DNA of 64,000 nucleotides, taken from assembly GCF_004362715.1 (NCBI RefSeq), contig NZ_SNYC01000003.1, positions 1,055,601-1,119,600 on the forward strand. Direction: 5' to 3'. Positions within the stretch are counted from its first letter, which is position 1; each line of letters starts with the position of its first letter. The DNA comes from Pedobacter metabolipauper. GTDB lineage: Bacteria > Bacteroidota > Bacteroidia > Sphingobacteriales > Sphingobacteriaceae. The notes beneath the pieces were generated by a model, which searched no databases, was not told the origin of the DNA, and saw only the letters and a program-made list of their open reading frames with translations. The position numbers and the translations under genes were made by a program. This document shows, piece after piece, positions 46,184-53,973 of the stretch.

Positions 46184-46540
46184 ATGAATATTGTACAACA
46201 TGAATCTCCTGGTGGTAAAATAGCAGAAGTCGAATCAGACCGTATTCTAATTACCAATTCAGAAGATGGTCTGCAAATCCTTGTAGATCTGTATTACCAG
46301 GATTTTGGTAAGATCATTATTCATGAGAAAAATATAACACCAGCATTTTTTGATTTAAAATCAGGTATTGCAGGAGAGATCCTCCAGAAGTTTGTAAACT
46401 TTAAAGTTAGGTTGGTTATCCTTGGCGATTTCAGCAAACATCCTGGCCAAAGCATTAAAGACTTCATTTTTGAAAGTAATAAAGGCAGACAGGTTAACTT
46501 TTCAGGATCGCTGGAACAGGCACTTGAAAAATTTAAATAG
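46184..46540 (+). CDS. DUF4180 family protein
   Basis: A 118-residue soluble protein. The family signature is clear: KIAEVESDRILI, FGKIIIHEKNITPAFFDLKS, GIAGEILQKFVNFKVRLVI, LGDFSKHPGQSIKDFIFES. DUF4180 has no known function; members are often found beside regulators or acetyltransferases. Its ATG is 3 nt after the stop of a 28-codon ORF. Confidence 0.88.
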   Translation: MNIVQHESPGGKIAEVESDRILITNSEDGLQILVDLYYQDFGKIIIHEKNITPAFFDLKSGIAGEILQKFVNFKVRLVILGDFSKHPGQSIKDFIFESNKGRQVNFSGSLEQALEKFK

Positions 46541-46590
46541 CATATAATCCATTTAACCTGTAAGTAGTACCAGGTCATATTTAGGGATCT

Positions 46591-46609
46591 GGTATAAAAG
46601 CGGTATAAA
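46591..46609. repeat. Direct repeat GGTATAAA upstream of the SDR gene
   Basis: GGTATAAA at 46591-46598 and 46602-46609 have an 11-bp period. A TACCAG/CTGGTA dyad (46569-46574 with 46589-46594 approximately) overlaps the first copy. They may be binding sites for the AraC regulator encoded after the SDR gene. Confidence 0.35.
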
Positions 46610-46649
46610 CGACTACAACTTTGACGGTTTAGGCTACCTTTTGATGGTC

Positions 46650-46675
46650 TTGATTGATGAACTTTGATCAATCAA
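46650..46675. promoter_or_regulatory. 9-bp inverted repeat enclosing the SDR -7 box
   Basis: TTGATTGAT (46650-46658) and ATCAATCAA (46667-46675) are perfect inverted arms. The 8-nt spacer GAACTTTG matches TAnnTTTG at 7 of 8 positions if the first T is allowed to vary. It lies 10 nt before the SDR ATG. Confidence 0.5.
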
Positions 46676-46685
46676 AATCATTAAA

Positions 46686-47435
46686 ATGAATACAGGAACA
46701 AACCCAATAAAAGGAAAGGTAGTGGCCATTACAGGTGCAAGCAGCGGAATTGGAGAAGCAGCCGCTCTAATGCTTGCGGCACAGGGCGCCAGGGTTGTGC
46801 TTGGTGCACGGCGTTTAGATCGCTTAGAAGTACTTAAAAGCCGTATAGAAGAAGCTGGTGGAGAGGCAGTATGCATTCAAACAGATGTTAAGAAACGGGA
46901 AGATCTGATTAGGCTTGTTCAATTAGCGTGTAATCAATACGGACGGCTTGATGTAATGATCAATAACGCAGGCATTAGCCTGTTGTCCCGCATTGATGAG
47001 GTGCAGGTTGAAGACTGGGAACAGATGATTGATATAAATCTGAAAGGAACCTTATATGGCATTGCAGCTGCGTTACCCGTTTTCAAAAAACAGGGATCAG
47101 GACATATCATTAATATGATCTCCACTTCAGGCATTAAGATCGTACCCCTGCAAGGCATTTATGCAGGCACAAAGAATGCCGTACGCACCATCTCTGAGGC
47201 CTTAAGACAGGAATCAGGAGGTCAGTATAGGGTAACCGGGATTTCTCCGGGTTTTGTACAAACAGAACTGATAGACACCATCAAAGATCCTGCGATCAGG
47301 GCATCTATGAAGGAAAGGGCAGCTCAGATTGCCATATCAGCCAATGATATTGCAGGAGCTGTGGTTTACGCAATCAGTCAGCCGGAAAATGTCGATATAG
47401 GCGATATTGTGATCCGTCCATCGGTACAGGATTAG
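46686..47435 (+). CDS. Short-chain dehydrogenase/reductase
   Basis: A 249-residue classical SDR. Visible are TGASSGIGEAAA (cofactor binding), MINNAGIS, a Ser in MISTSGIKIV, and YAGTKNAVRTIS with the Tyr-x3-Lys pair. GARRLDRLE suggests NADP(H). The C-terminal GDIVIRPSVQD is typical of the YdfG/clavulanate-dehydrogenase-like group. An AraC regulator follows 31 nt downstream on the same strand. Confidence 0.93.
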   Translation: MNTGTNPIKGKVVAITGASSGIGEAAALMLAAQGARVVLGARRLDRLEVLKSRIEEAGGEAVCIQTDVKKREDLIRLVQLACNQYGRLDVMINNAGISLLSRIDEVQVEDWEQMIDINLKGTLYGIAAALPVFKKQGSGHIINMISTSGIKIVPLQGIYAGTKNAVRTISEALRQESGGQYRVTGISPGFVQTELIDTIKDPAIRASMKERAAQIAISANDIAGAVVYAISQPENVDIGDIVIRPSVQD

Positions 47436-47466
47436 ATCCGGGTAAATTGTTATCTTAGAGCTAAAC

Positions 47467-48384
47467 ATGAAAACGGTTCCCCATCAAACCCTGGTATTTA
47501 AAAGCATTTCTGAACTGATGCAAAGTTTGGCCTTGTCTAAGCCGCAGCATCCGCTGGTTGCGCTGGTCAACTATGACCGCTCCCGGATCAGCCGGGAATA
47601 TGCGGGTAAAAGCTTCCTGATCGACTTCTATAAGATCTCGTTTAAAAAAGATTTTAAAGGTCAGGTAAAATATGGGCAGGGCTATTATGACTTTGAAGAA
47701 GGTGGTCTGGCCTTTCTGGCGCCAAATCAATTGGTAACCATGTCTGGTGAAGAAAGCGGCTATGAAGGTTATACGCTTTATTTCCACGCAGACCTGATCC
47801 GGAATCATCAGCTGGGTAAGAACATCCATCAATATGGCTTCTTTTCCTATGCAGTTACAGAAGCGCTATTTCTTTCCGACAAGGAAAAACGGGTAATCTC
47901 GGGATTGTTTGAAAGTATAGCCAACGAGCTGGATAATAACATCGATGCCTTTAGCCAGGATGTGCTGGTATCACAGATTGAGCTATTGCTAAATCACAGC
48001 AACCGCTTTTATAACCGGCAGTTCATTACCCGTAAAGCAGTATATCATGATCTGATTGACAAAATGAATGTTTACCTTGCTGAACGATTTGATTCCGGGA
48101 CATCCAGTTTAAACGGACTGCCGACAGTACAGGAAGTATCAGACCATCTGCAGGTTTCGGCGCGGTATTTAACCGACCTGCTCAAGTCGCTCACAGGCCA
48201 GGGTACCCAGCAGCACATTCACAACAAACTGATCGAAAAAGCTAAGGCCATCCTGAGTACCAGTCCGCTGAGCATAGCTCAAATTGCCTATCAACTCGGC
48301 TTTGAGCATCCGCAATCATTCAATAAATTATTCAAACGAAGTACCAGCCTGTCACCCAATGCCTTCCGAAAATCCTTTAATTAA
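47467..48384 (+). CDS. AraC-family transcriptional regulator
   Basis: A 305-residue regulator with a cupin-like sensor domain and a C-terminal AraC domain (VSDHLQVSARYLTDLLKSL, IAQIAYQLGFEHPQSFNKLF). It is a paralogue of the regulator at 22020: same length, same motifs (DFKGQVKYGQ, DLPS-type hinge, NRQFITRK). In both places the regulator follows a metabolic enzyme gene on the same strand, here an SDR. A -7-like TATCTTAG (47451-47458) lies 8 nt before the ATG. Confidence 0.92.
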   Translation: MKTVPHQTLVFKSISELMQSLALSKPQHPLVALVNYDRSRISREYAGKSFLIDFYKISFKKDFKGQVKYGQGYYDFEEGGLAFLAPNQLVTMSGEESGYEGYTLYFHADLIRNHQLGKNIHQYGFFSYAVTEALFLSDKEKRVISGLFESIANELDNNIDAFSQDVLVSQIELLLNHSNRFYNRQFITRKAVYHDLIDKMNVYLAERFDSGTSSLNGLPTVQEVSDHLQVSARYLTDLLKSLTGQGTQQHIHNKLIEKAKAILSTSPLSIAQIAYQLGFEHPQSFNKLFKRSTSLSPNAFRKSFN

Positions 48385-48432
48385 TTCCTTTAGCAATTTC
48401 AAAACCAATTATTGCGGATCAAAGGAGTACTT

Positions 48433-48576
48433 ATGGCTAAAGAAGGTTTAATCAGGCACTACAATAACTTGCAAATAAACAGGACTGAAATACGGCCCGA
48501 AATCGTGTCTCATAGGACAATAGCCGAACCAGACACGAACGAGACACGAAGTAGATACGAAGGAAACAGCAACTAG
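48433..48576 (+). CDS. Candidate 47-residue small ORF with a strong Shine-Dalgarno
   Basis: An ATG frame of 47 codons (MAKEGLIRHYNNLQINRTEI...) is preceded by AAAGGAG (48421-48427) at 5 nt. The protein is charged and has no recognised domain. Its second half overlaps an 11-bp tandem array whose period is not a multiple of three, which argues against selection as protein. It may be a remnant of a larger gene or spurious. Confidence 0.25.
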   Translation: MAKEGLIRHYNNLQINRTEIRPEIVSHRTIAEPDTNETRSRYEGNSN

Positions 48577-48612
48577 AGACGAACCCAAGTCGAACCTGAC
48601 CCGAACCCAGAC
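48525..48612. repeat. 11-bp tandem array, eight units, non-coding
   Basis: CGAA begins at 48525, 48536, 48547, 48558, 48580, 48591 and 48602, exactly 11 bp apart; the unit at 48569 has GCAA. Units include CGAACCAGACA, CGAACGAGACA, CGAAGTAGATA and CGAACCCAGAC. Consensus is close to CGAACCAGACA. Confidence 0.85.
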
Positions 48613-48729
48613 TAATCCTTTTTATATGAAATTTGGTTTGAAATAGTTTTAAAGCCTAACGCGACAATTAGGTTCGGGAGATAAATCTAATATACAAAAT
48701 TATTCTTGGAACCAGTTATTTAATTACAC

Positions 48730-48963
48730 TTAAATTACAGGCACCAGGAAGGATTCCATAACCTCACAGTCAAACCCTTTAGTCTGCAAAAGCCGGCACA
48801 CAATCTGAGCATGTGGATCTGTACTCACTATCCTTAAAATGCGGTCGCAATCATCCAGGTCAAAATTACATTGGCTTATAACCAGTACTTCATGGAGCAA
48901 TACCTGAAGTTCACGTACCTGCTGTGTTGTGGCTACATTTGTTTTAAATATAATGATGTGCAT
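48730..48963 (-). CDS. Small protein of unknown function in the ECF operon
   Basis: A 77-residue protein (MHIIIFKTNVATTQQV, RELQVLLHEV, DLDDCDRILRIVS, ending ESFLVPVI). The pattern of strand-helix-strand-strand-helix-strand suggests a ferredoxin-like (HMA-type) fold without a metal-binding CxxC. I do not recognise a named family. It lies 14 nt after the membrane protein gene and is third in the sigma-factor operon. Confidence 0.6.
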   Translation of the reverse strand: MHIIIFKTNVATTQQVRELQVLLHEVLVISQCNFDLDDCDRILRIVSTDPHAQIVCRLLQTKGFDCEVMESFLVPVI

Positions 48964-48977
48964 TTTCTAGGGTTTAA

Positions 48978-49319
48978 TTAAGTAGTTTCCTTCGGATCGT
49001 GCGATTTCCAATTACACATTTTATCACGCATCTGCGATCTGAACTGTTGCCTTTCTTCAGGGGTCATGCCTTTAAACCGATCTGCCATTTTATGGCCTGC
49101 CCAGGGTGCACCGCCGCCTTTGCTAAATCCAAAAAGAATTTTACATAAGATGAAGATACCCATTGCCTGCCAGAATGTAATGGTACTTACATGAAGCAGT
49201 TCGGGTAATAGATTATTCCATAACTCCATCACGATATAACTAACCAATGCCAGTAAGGCCGCAATTCCAAATGGAATTAAAAAGAACTTTTTTCGGTTTC
49301 TATTGAATGTGTGTTTCAT
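48978..49319 (-). CDS. Two-helix membrane protein, second gene of the ECF operon
   Basis: A 113-residue protein with two membrane helices (FLIPFGIAALLALVSYIVM and FWQAMGIFILCKILFGF) and a soluble C-terminal tail containing MTPEERQQFRSQMRDKM, reminiscent of CpxP/Spy-type helices. The ATG at 49319 is 17 nt after the sigma-factor stop; a TTG at 49346 would overlap it. Its position suggests an anti-sigma or stress-response partner, but no zinc-anti-sigma motif is present. Confidence 0.65.
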   Translation of the reverse strand: MKHTFNRNRKKFFLIPFGIAALLALVSYIVMELWNNLLPELLHVSTITFWQAMGIFILCKILFGFSKGGGAPWAGHKMADRFKGMTPEERQQFRSQMRDKMCNWKSHDPKETT

Positions 49320-49335
49320 CAACTGATTTTTAAAT

Positions 49336-49908
49336 TTAATACTCAATAATTTCTTTATAGAGCTGTTTTAACCGCTTGCGAAGATGCAAGACGGCATAAC
49401 GCTTTCTCGACACAAGTGTATTGAACTTAACACCTGTCCTTTCTGAGATCTCATCAAATGACAGGTCTTCCAGCTCCTGCCAGATGAATACCTGCTTTTG
49501 CTCTTCAGGAAGTTCATCCAATGCCAGAAAAAGCTGTTCCCAAAATAGATTACGCAGATACGCAGTTTCAGGAGTAGTCACTTCAATCATCAGGATACTG
49601 AGCAAATTTTCAGTGGTGTCTTCAGCATGATCCACCCGGTACAGATCATCCAACAAACTTTCTCCATGCTTTTTGTGCTTATCCAGGATCTTATTCTTAG
49701 CCACACGATACAACCAGGAACTGGTCTGTTCAATAGGCTGTACATTGATCACATTACTGAACTGGTACCAGACGTCCTGCAGGATATCTTCTGCATCCGC
49801 ATCACTTTTCACCTGCTTACGAATAAAACCCATCAAGCTCTTACCATATGCTTTAATGGTTTCTATCATGTAACGGTTCTGATCTTTGGGCATGAATGCG
49901 GCTTTCAA
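49336..49908 (-). CDS. ECF-type RNA polymerase sigma factor
   Basis: A 190-residue sigma factor. Region 2 is clear (SDADAEDILQDVWYQF, then SSWLYRVAKNKILDKHKK) and region 4 has LPEEQKQVFIWQELEDLSFDEIS with a helix-turn-helix ending TLVSRKRYAVLHLRKRL. It is group IV (ECF). No adjacent typical anti-sigma gene exists; the two small downstream genes may fill that role. It should direct transcription of a stress or envelope regulon, probably including its own operon. Confidence 0.92.
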   Translation of the reverse strand: MKAAFMPKDQNRYMIETIKAYGKSLMGFIRKQVKSDADAEDILQDVWYQFSNVINVQPIEQTSSWLYRVAKNKILDKHKKHGESLLDDLYRVDHAEDTTENLLSILMIEVTTPETAYLRNLFWEQLFLALDELPEEQKQVFIWQELEDLSFDEISERTGVKFNTLVSRKRYAVLHLRKRLKQLYKEIIEY

Positions 49909-50150
49909 AATAGGCAGTGTTTATTAGTAAGACGATTGTAAACGAAAAACATTTCAATTATTTTTTTTATTTCTTAAATGATTGAATTTAGATCTACTAT
50001 CCGGATAAATACCAGCAAATCATTGGAACAATTAACGATAAGAATAGGAAGCATACTGGCGTGCAGAGATGTTAGGACAGAAATCATTAAACGTGCCGGG
50101 ATGAGCGGATCGAGAACATAAGAAGCATAAAGAAATTGCCGGCGATACGT

Positions 50151-52592
50151 TTACGGCTTTTTCTTTTTCCTCAAATCATGGTAATCGATAAAATATAACA
50201 TTTTAACAGATAAACTGTTGTTTTGAGGACTGTTAAGGATGTTACTTATATTTCTGGAATACCTGCTGGTATAAAAGTCTTCGTTGGTTTCTGAAATGTC
50301 CTTATAAGTAATACTCAGCTCGCTTCCCGGAGCAAATTGCCAAGTGTAAACCAGATCGATATTAAATACATTGTAGTTCCGGTCTGTTCCGGAAGGCGCT
50401 GTACCGGTATAGTCTGACAATGTGCCATCTGTATTTAACAGATAATAATCCTTGTTTCGCCGGTCCGACCAGTAATGCCTTATCCTTGCATTAATTCCCA
50501 TTTTATTGCTAAAGCTGTATTTACAATCGAATGAATTTTCTATTGTATTGCGGTCATACCTGGAGAATAACGTTTGAGAATCGTTAGCGGCAACCCAGTT
50601 TATATAACTATTATTTTTTTCATATCTCAGGTCGAGCCCTACGTTAAACCGGTTGCTGAGTCTCAGGTTCTGGAAAAAATAGGTGTCATAATTATTTCCT
50701 CCAGCCATAGATACTTTGGTAAAACCAACATGTCCCCCAAAGTTGTAAGCTTTAGCCCGGTTAGGGTTTACATAGACATAAAAGCCATAATTCTCGGGTG
50801 TTTGATATTTCATCCCATTTCTGGCTTCGTAAAAATCGGTACCAACAGCATTATAATGTACATTTAACTCTACCGACCAAAAGTTCTTAAGTTGTACGTA
50901 AGGACCGGCACCTGCAGAAAAACTTTGGTATGCTCCCGGCTTGTACATCCTGGAATATTCAAATTCAGCATACGTCAGGATCTTATTATACCATTTACCA
51001 GGTTTATAAATATTGTAATGTAAAACAACAGATTGGTCAAAGAAGTTATTGTTCGTATAGAAGCCCATATCTGAAGGATCAAATTTCCGGTCGGCCAATT
51101 GCTGCGTATAACTCCAGGTAAAAGTTCCGCTTTGATTTCCGGTTTCAATCAGGTAACTATATCCGGTACTGCCAGGATTGCCATCAGTACCAGTCAAATA
51201 ACTGAGCTTACCATTACCGTTAACATAGTATCGGGTATCTTTATCATTTATACTGAATAAAAAAGCACTAACATTGGCATCATAAGCAGCCCCTTCTCTT
51301 AAAATATTCGTATTAATGACACTGACCGAACTGTTATTTTTTAAAGACTGATCCAAAACCAATACATTGTAATTCGTTAAAGGCTGGTTCTCTATCTTTC
51401 TACGGTTCCCCTCAGTATCTTCAACTTCAGCATACATCGTATTTGTTATTGCATTAAAAACACCAACACCTAGCCCTTTTGCGGTACGTCCGGAAATTTT
51501 CGTTGCATTTAAGACCTTGCTTTCCTGTGGGGATTTAACAACGGTTTCGCCCGGTTTGAGCTGTGTAGAAAGCGTGTTAAAATACGAGGGTGAAGTACCA
51601 ATCCTTCTGGAATAGAATAAGTCCCCTTTATTAAAAAGCTCTGTACCTTCCGTAAAAAAAGACCGGTTCTCATCAAATTTAACTTCAAAGGGCGTAAGAT
51701 TCAGGATTCGGCTATCCGATTGCACCTGTCCAAAATCAGGGATCAGGGTCATATCAAGTGTAAAGCTTTTATTGATGCCGTATTTTACGTCCATGCCTCC
51801 GTTAAAAGAAGCGGATGCATTTTTAACACCCGGAGTATGGTACGGATAATGGTTGGCGTAAGCAGAAACGTACGGAGTAAAGGAAAGCCTTAGCGGGGCT
51901 TCAATTTTTTCAAGGCCTTCCAGGATACCGCTTTGATTTAGGAATCCATTTACTTTCGGATCGACAAAATTCCAGAAGGTCTGCGAATTCTCCAAAAACC
52001 GTTTGCGTACCAGGTTAAGTCCCCAGCTCTGAACCTCTTTATCCGAAAAGCGGAGCGCTGAATATGGAATTCTGAATTCGGCATTCCAACCGGTGTCGTC
52101 CACTTTCACGCTGCTTTCCCAAACAGCATTCCAATTTTCATCCTCACCTCCTACCTGTGAATATTTGGCGTCGAACTGCACACCAGCAGCCGTTACATAA
52201 AATCCATAGCCATTTGTTTTATCCAAAAAGGTATCGAACACCACACCAATAAAATCGGCACTGCCAATTTCATCACGTGATACCAGCTCACGTGAAATGC
52301 TGTCGCGGGGACTGAGCATCCTTGCAGCAACGTAAATCGCGTCGTCATCGTATAAAAACCTGACTTCGGTACGTCTTTCGTGGCTTTCTATACGCCCGGG
52401 AAGCGGATTATTCTCAATAAACCCAGTGGCGGGTATAACATCTTTCCATACTGCTTCATCGAAAATACCATCTATCTTAGGAGCAGTAGTAACTCTTTTT
52501 GCCTTTATATTTTTTGAGACAGGTACAGTTTTTTGTGCATAACTGTACAAACAACACGACGCGATTAAGAGGGTAAATACGGTGAGTTTCAT
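50151..52592 (-). CDS. DUF5916 protein with N-terminal CBM9-like domain
   Basis: An 813-residue exported protein (signal peptide TVFTLLIASCCLYSYAQ). Residues about 30-240 form a family-9 carbohydrate-binding-like domain (PKIDGIFDEAVWKDV, GWNAEFRIPYSALRF). The rest is DUF5916 (about 240-813), with outer-membrane beta-strands such as IYRKPGKWY-type segments and FNIDLVYTWQFAPGSELS near the end. Such proteins bind glycans at the surface but are not well studied. The gene stands alone. Confidence 0.85.
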   Translation of the reverse strand: MKLTVFTLLIASCCLYSYAQKTVPVSKNIKAKRVTTAPKIDGIFDEAVWKDVIPATGFIENNPLPGRIESHERRTEVRFLYDDDAIYVAARMLSPRDSISRELVSRDEIGSADFIGVVFDTFLDKTNGYGFYVTAAGVQFDAKYSQVGGEDENWNAVWESSVKVDDTGWNAEFRIPYSALRFSDKEVQSWGLNLVRKRFLENSQTFWNFVDPKVNGFLNQSGILEGLEKIEAPLRLSFTPYVSAYANHYPYHTPGVKNASASFNGGMDVKYGINKSFTLDMTLIPDFGQVQSDSRILNLTPFEVKFDENRSFFTEGTELFNKGDLFYSRRIGTSPSYFNTLSTQLKPGETVVKSPQESKVLNATKISGRTAKGLGVGVFNAITNTMYAEVEDTEGNRRKIENQPLTNYNVLVLDQSLKNNSSVSVINTNILREGAAYDANVSAFLFSINDKDTRYYVNGNGKLSYLTGTDGNPGSTGYSYLIETGNQSGTFTWSYTQQLADRKFDPSDMGFYTNNNFFDQSVVLHYNIYKPGKWYNKILTYAEFEYSRMYKPGAYQSFSAGAGPYVQLKNFWSVELNVHYNAVGTDFYEARNGMKYQTPENYGFYVYVNPNRAKAYNFGGHVGFTKVSMAGGNNYDTYFFQNLRLSNRFNVGLDLRYEKNNSYINWVAANDSQTLFSRYDRNTIENSFDCKYSFSNKMGINARIRHYWSDRRNKDYYLLNTDGTLSDYTGTAPSGTDRNYNVFNIDLVYTWQFAPGSELSITYKDISETNEDFYTSRYSRNISNILNSPQNNSLSVKMLYFIDYHDLRKKKKP

Positions 52593-52862
52593 TAAAGCGC
52601 TTTTTTATAAGACGCAATTTATAAGAATACGTTGCAAGAAAAATAATATTTATTTTTAATTATCACAATAAAAACAAATAAAGATCTTTTTATACAAGAT
52701 AAAACGAATTAATATTCCGGAATTACGTATTCTATATCCGATCCGTTATCTCCATTATGAACCGATCTATAAAATCAGACTAATGGTAAAAAACGTTATG
52801 CAACGATGATAACCGAAAAGGAACCACGCTGAAAGAATTATTGTGTAAAATAATAATCGTAC

Positions 52863-53279
52863 TTATTTTTTTCTCCAATCTGCCCAGGCTCCTGTAGACC
52901 ATAATGCCCAGATCACCAGTACAGGCTGAAACAATAAGCGGATTCCACGGGCAAGATCAGAATTCAAGCCAAATGCATCAGTATGTGTCAAAAACTGGGA
53001 AATATTTCCCGGAAATACCAGAACAAAGAATGTAGCCACCACCCATCCTACCCGGGTCCGCTGACCCGGTAAAACCAGGAGCGCAAGCCCTAACGAAATC
53101 TCCGCGATACCAGACAGCACGACCACAAGGTCGCCATTTAAAGGCACCCATTTAGGAACCTGCGCCAAAAACTCTGTCCTTGCCCAGGTCAGGTGCCCAA
53201 TACCGGCACCGGCAAGCATCACCCCAAGTCCGATACGCCCAATATTTTGAGCAGTGCTGGTATTTGCTTTATCATTCAT
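52863..53279 (-). CDS. DoxX-family membrane protein
   Basis: A 138-residue protein with four predicted helices: GLGVMLAGAGIGHL, LVVVLSGIAEISLGLALLVL, GWVVATFFVLVFPGNISQFL and LFQPVLVIWALWSTGAW. This is the DoxX/DoxD layout; members act in quinone-linked or oxidative-stress functions. The FPGN motif is characteristic. Divergent from lemA. Confidence 0.82.
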   Translation of the reverse strand: MNDKANTSTAQNIGRIGLGVMLAGAGIGHLTWARTEFLAQVPKWVPLNGDLVVVLSGIAEISLGLALLVLPGQRTRVGWVVATFFVLVFPGNISQFLTHTDAFGLNSDLARGIRLLFQPVLVIWALWSTGAWADWRKK

Positions 53280-53415
53280 AGTATAATTTTACTCTCATTA
53301 GAACAGCAACTGGCATGAATAGTTTCAGGCAATCAAGCGAATTGTTCTAATCAATGATCATTAGCACAAAAAAACAGACACGATCTGTAAAAATAATAAC
53401 TACCTTTCTGCACCT

Positions 53416-53964
53416 ATGTTATACATTTTAATCGCAATCCCATGCCTCCTCATCATGGGGATCATATATGGCTACAATAGCCTTGTCAGCAAGAAGAACA
53501 GGATGAAAGAAGCCTGGAGTGGTATCGATGTTTATCTTAAAAAAAGATATGATCTGATTCCAAACCTCATCGAAACGGTAAAGGGATACGCAAGGCACGA
53601 ACAGCAACTGATGGAAGATCTGACCAAGCAGCGGATCGACGCTATCCAGGCGCAGGGAGCTGCAGAAAAGATAAATACAGAAAGTAGTCTTTCCCAAAAT
53701 ATCACCCGGCTGATGTTGTTGGTAGAGAATTATCCGGATCTTAAGGCGAATGCCAATTTCCAACAGCTGCAAACGCAGCTGGAAACCATAGAAACTGAAA
53801 TTGAATTATCCAGAAGATATTACAATGGAACGGTTCGTGAAAACAACATCCTGGTTGAATCATTTCCTGCAAATCTTATTGCTGCAGCCTTTAAATTTAA
53901 AAGCGGCATCTATTTTGAACTTAGCGAACCTGCAGAACGTGAAACCGTTAAAGTATCCTTTTAA
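53416..53964 (+). CDS. lemA: LemA-family protein
   Basis: A 182-residue protein with an N-terminal membrane helix (LYILIAIPCLLIMGIIYGY) and the LemA signature NSLVSKKNRMKEAWSGIDVYLKKRYDLIPNLIETVKGYA. It is alpha-helical and exposed to the periplasm. LemA proteins usually accompany DUF2207 or TPM-type proteins, as here, with the next gene 9 nt downstream. A -7-like TACCTTTC (53401-53408) lies upstream. Confidence 0.92.
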   Translation: MLYILIAIPCLLIMGIIYGYNSLVSKKNRMKEAWSGIDVYLKKRYDLIPNLIETVKGYARHEQQLMEDLTKQRIDAIQAQGAAEKINTESSLSQNITRLMLLVENYPDLKANANFQQLQTQLETIETEIELSRRYYNGTVRENNILVESFPANLIAAAFKFKSGIYFELSEPAERETVKVSF

Positions 53965-53973
53965 GCCACAAAC

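Larger units (their letters stand above)
48385..48729. other. 345-nt intergenic region holding a tandem array
   Basis: Between the AraC gene and the convergent ECF operon I see only the 47-codon ORF and the 11-bp array. No terminator of good quality is evident. Confidence 0.6.

Noticed and set aside
48525..48612. CRISPR array
   Set aside because: Units are 11 bp with no distinct spacers and no cas genes are nearby.
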